Assembly: GCA_019422905.1 (NCBI GenBank)
Contig: JAHZCM010000018.1
Location: 9,780-24,296, forward strand
Reading direction: 5' to 3'
Source: Oscillospiraceae bacterium
GTDB lineage: Bacteria; Bacillota; Clostridia; Oscillospirales; Acutalibacteraceae
DNA length: 14,517 nucleotides
This document shows positions 14,420 through 14,517 of this stretch, piece after piece (positions within the stretch are counted from its first letter, which is position 1; every line of letters begins with the position of its first letter). The notes below the pieces were generated by a model. That model was given only the letters and a program-made list of their open reading frames with translations. It was not told the DNA's origin and did not search any database. Both the position numbers and the translations under genes were made by a program.

Positions 14420-14517
14420 TCAGTCTTTGATTTGTTCCGCGAAGATTGCAAGCCCCGCGTCAATTTCTTCCTTGGTGATGTTGAGCGGCGGCAGGAAGGG
14501 CTCCGGCGCCTGCGCCG
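14420..14517 (-). CDS. argD: Class III aminotransferase C-terminus, probably acetylornithine aminotransferase (partial)
   Basis: Only the last 32 residues are in the window. They end in LPPLNITKEEIDAGLAIFAE and a short tail, the typical C-terminus of class III PLP aminotransferases such as ArgD. The gene runs off the right edge; no PLP lysine is visible. argF starts 23 nt downstream, which makes acetylornithine aminotransferase the most likely identity, but ornithine or another omega-aminotransferase cannot be told apart from this fragment. Confidence 0.7.
   Translation of the reverse strand, partial: AQAPEPFLPPLNITKEEIDAGLAIFAEQIKD

Overview
The window looks like a chromosomal segment of a GC-rich member of the Clostridia (Firmicutes). 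The evidence is strong AGGAGG-type ribosome binding sites, a sigma-A-like promoter set, the ecfA1-ecfA2-ecfT-truA order known from Firmicutes, and a DUF5711 protein. An Oscillospirales/Ruminococcaceae-type host is my inference. Every gene I can support lies on the minus strand, so transcription runs from high to low coordinates. I found no tRNA, rRNA, CRISPR array, insertion sequence or prophage gene.

Right end (14517 to about 13358): the C-terminus of a class III aminotransferase (probably argD) is followed by argF, ornithine carbamoyltransferase. A near-perfect rho-independent terminator ends this arginine unit.

Middle pocket (about 13334 to 10636): an ADP-ribosylglycohydrolase-family gene has its own promoter. 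Next come a transglutaminase-like gene broken by a single +1 frameshift and an overlapping, badly decayed lipoprotein gene. A terminator closes the pocket. Inside the lipoprotein remnant lies a 54-bp patch in inverted orientation that matches the window's own ecfT gene at 49 of 54 positions. This is the most unusual structure I found.

Left block (10565 to 1): one long run of co-directional genes with small gaps or overlaps. An extended -10 promoter starts ruvC-ruvA-ruvB (Holliday-junction processing). It is followed by glmM (aminosugar precursor for peptidoglycan), an RlmI-like class I methyltransferase, ecfA1-ecfA2-ecfT (the energising module of a group II ECF vitamin/metal importer), truA (tRNA pseudouridine), a membrane-anchored DUF5711 protein, cvpA (membrane protein) and a PgsA-type phosphatidyltransferase cut by the window edge. 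An extra promoter probably feeds cvpA-pgsA. These are mostly housekeeping genes; the middle pocket is accessory and partly decaying. I do not see a clear new biological system. The best leads are the ecfT-derived patch, the frameshifted transglutaminase gene and a possible short leader ORF directly upstream of ecfA1.
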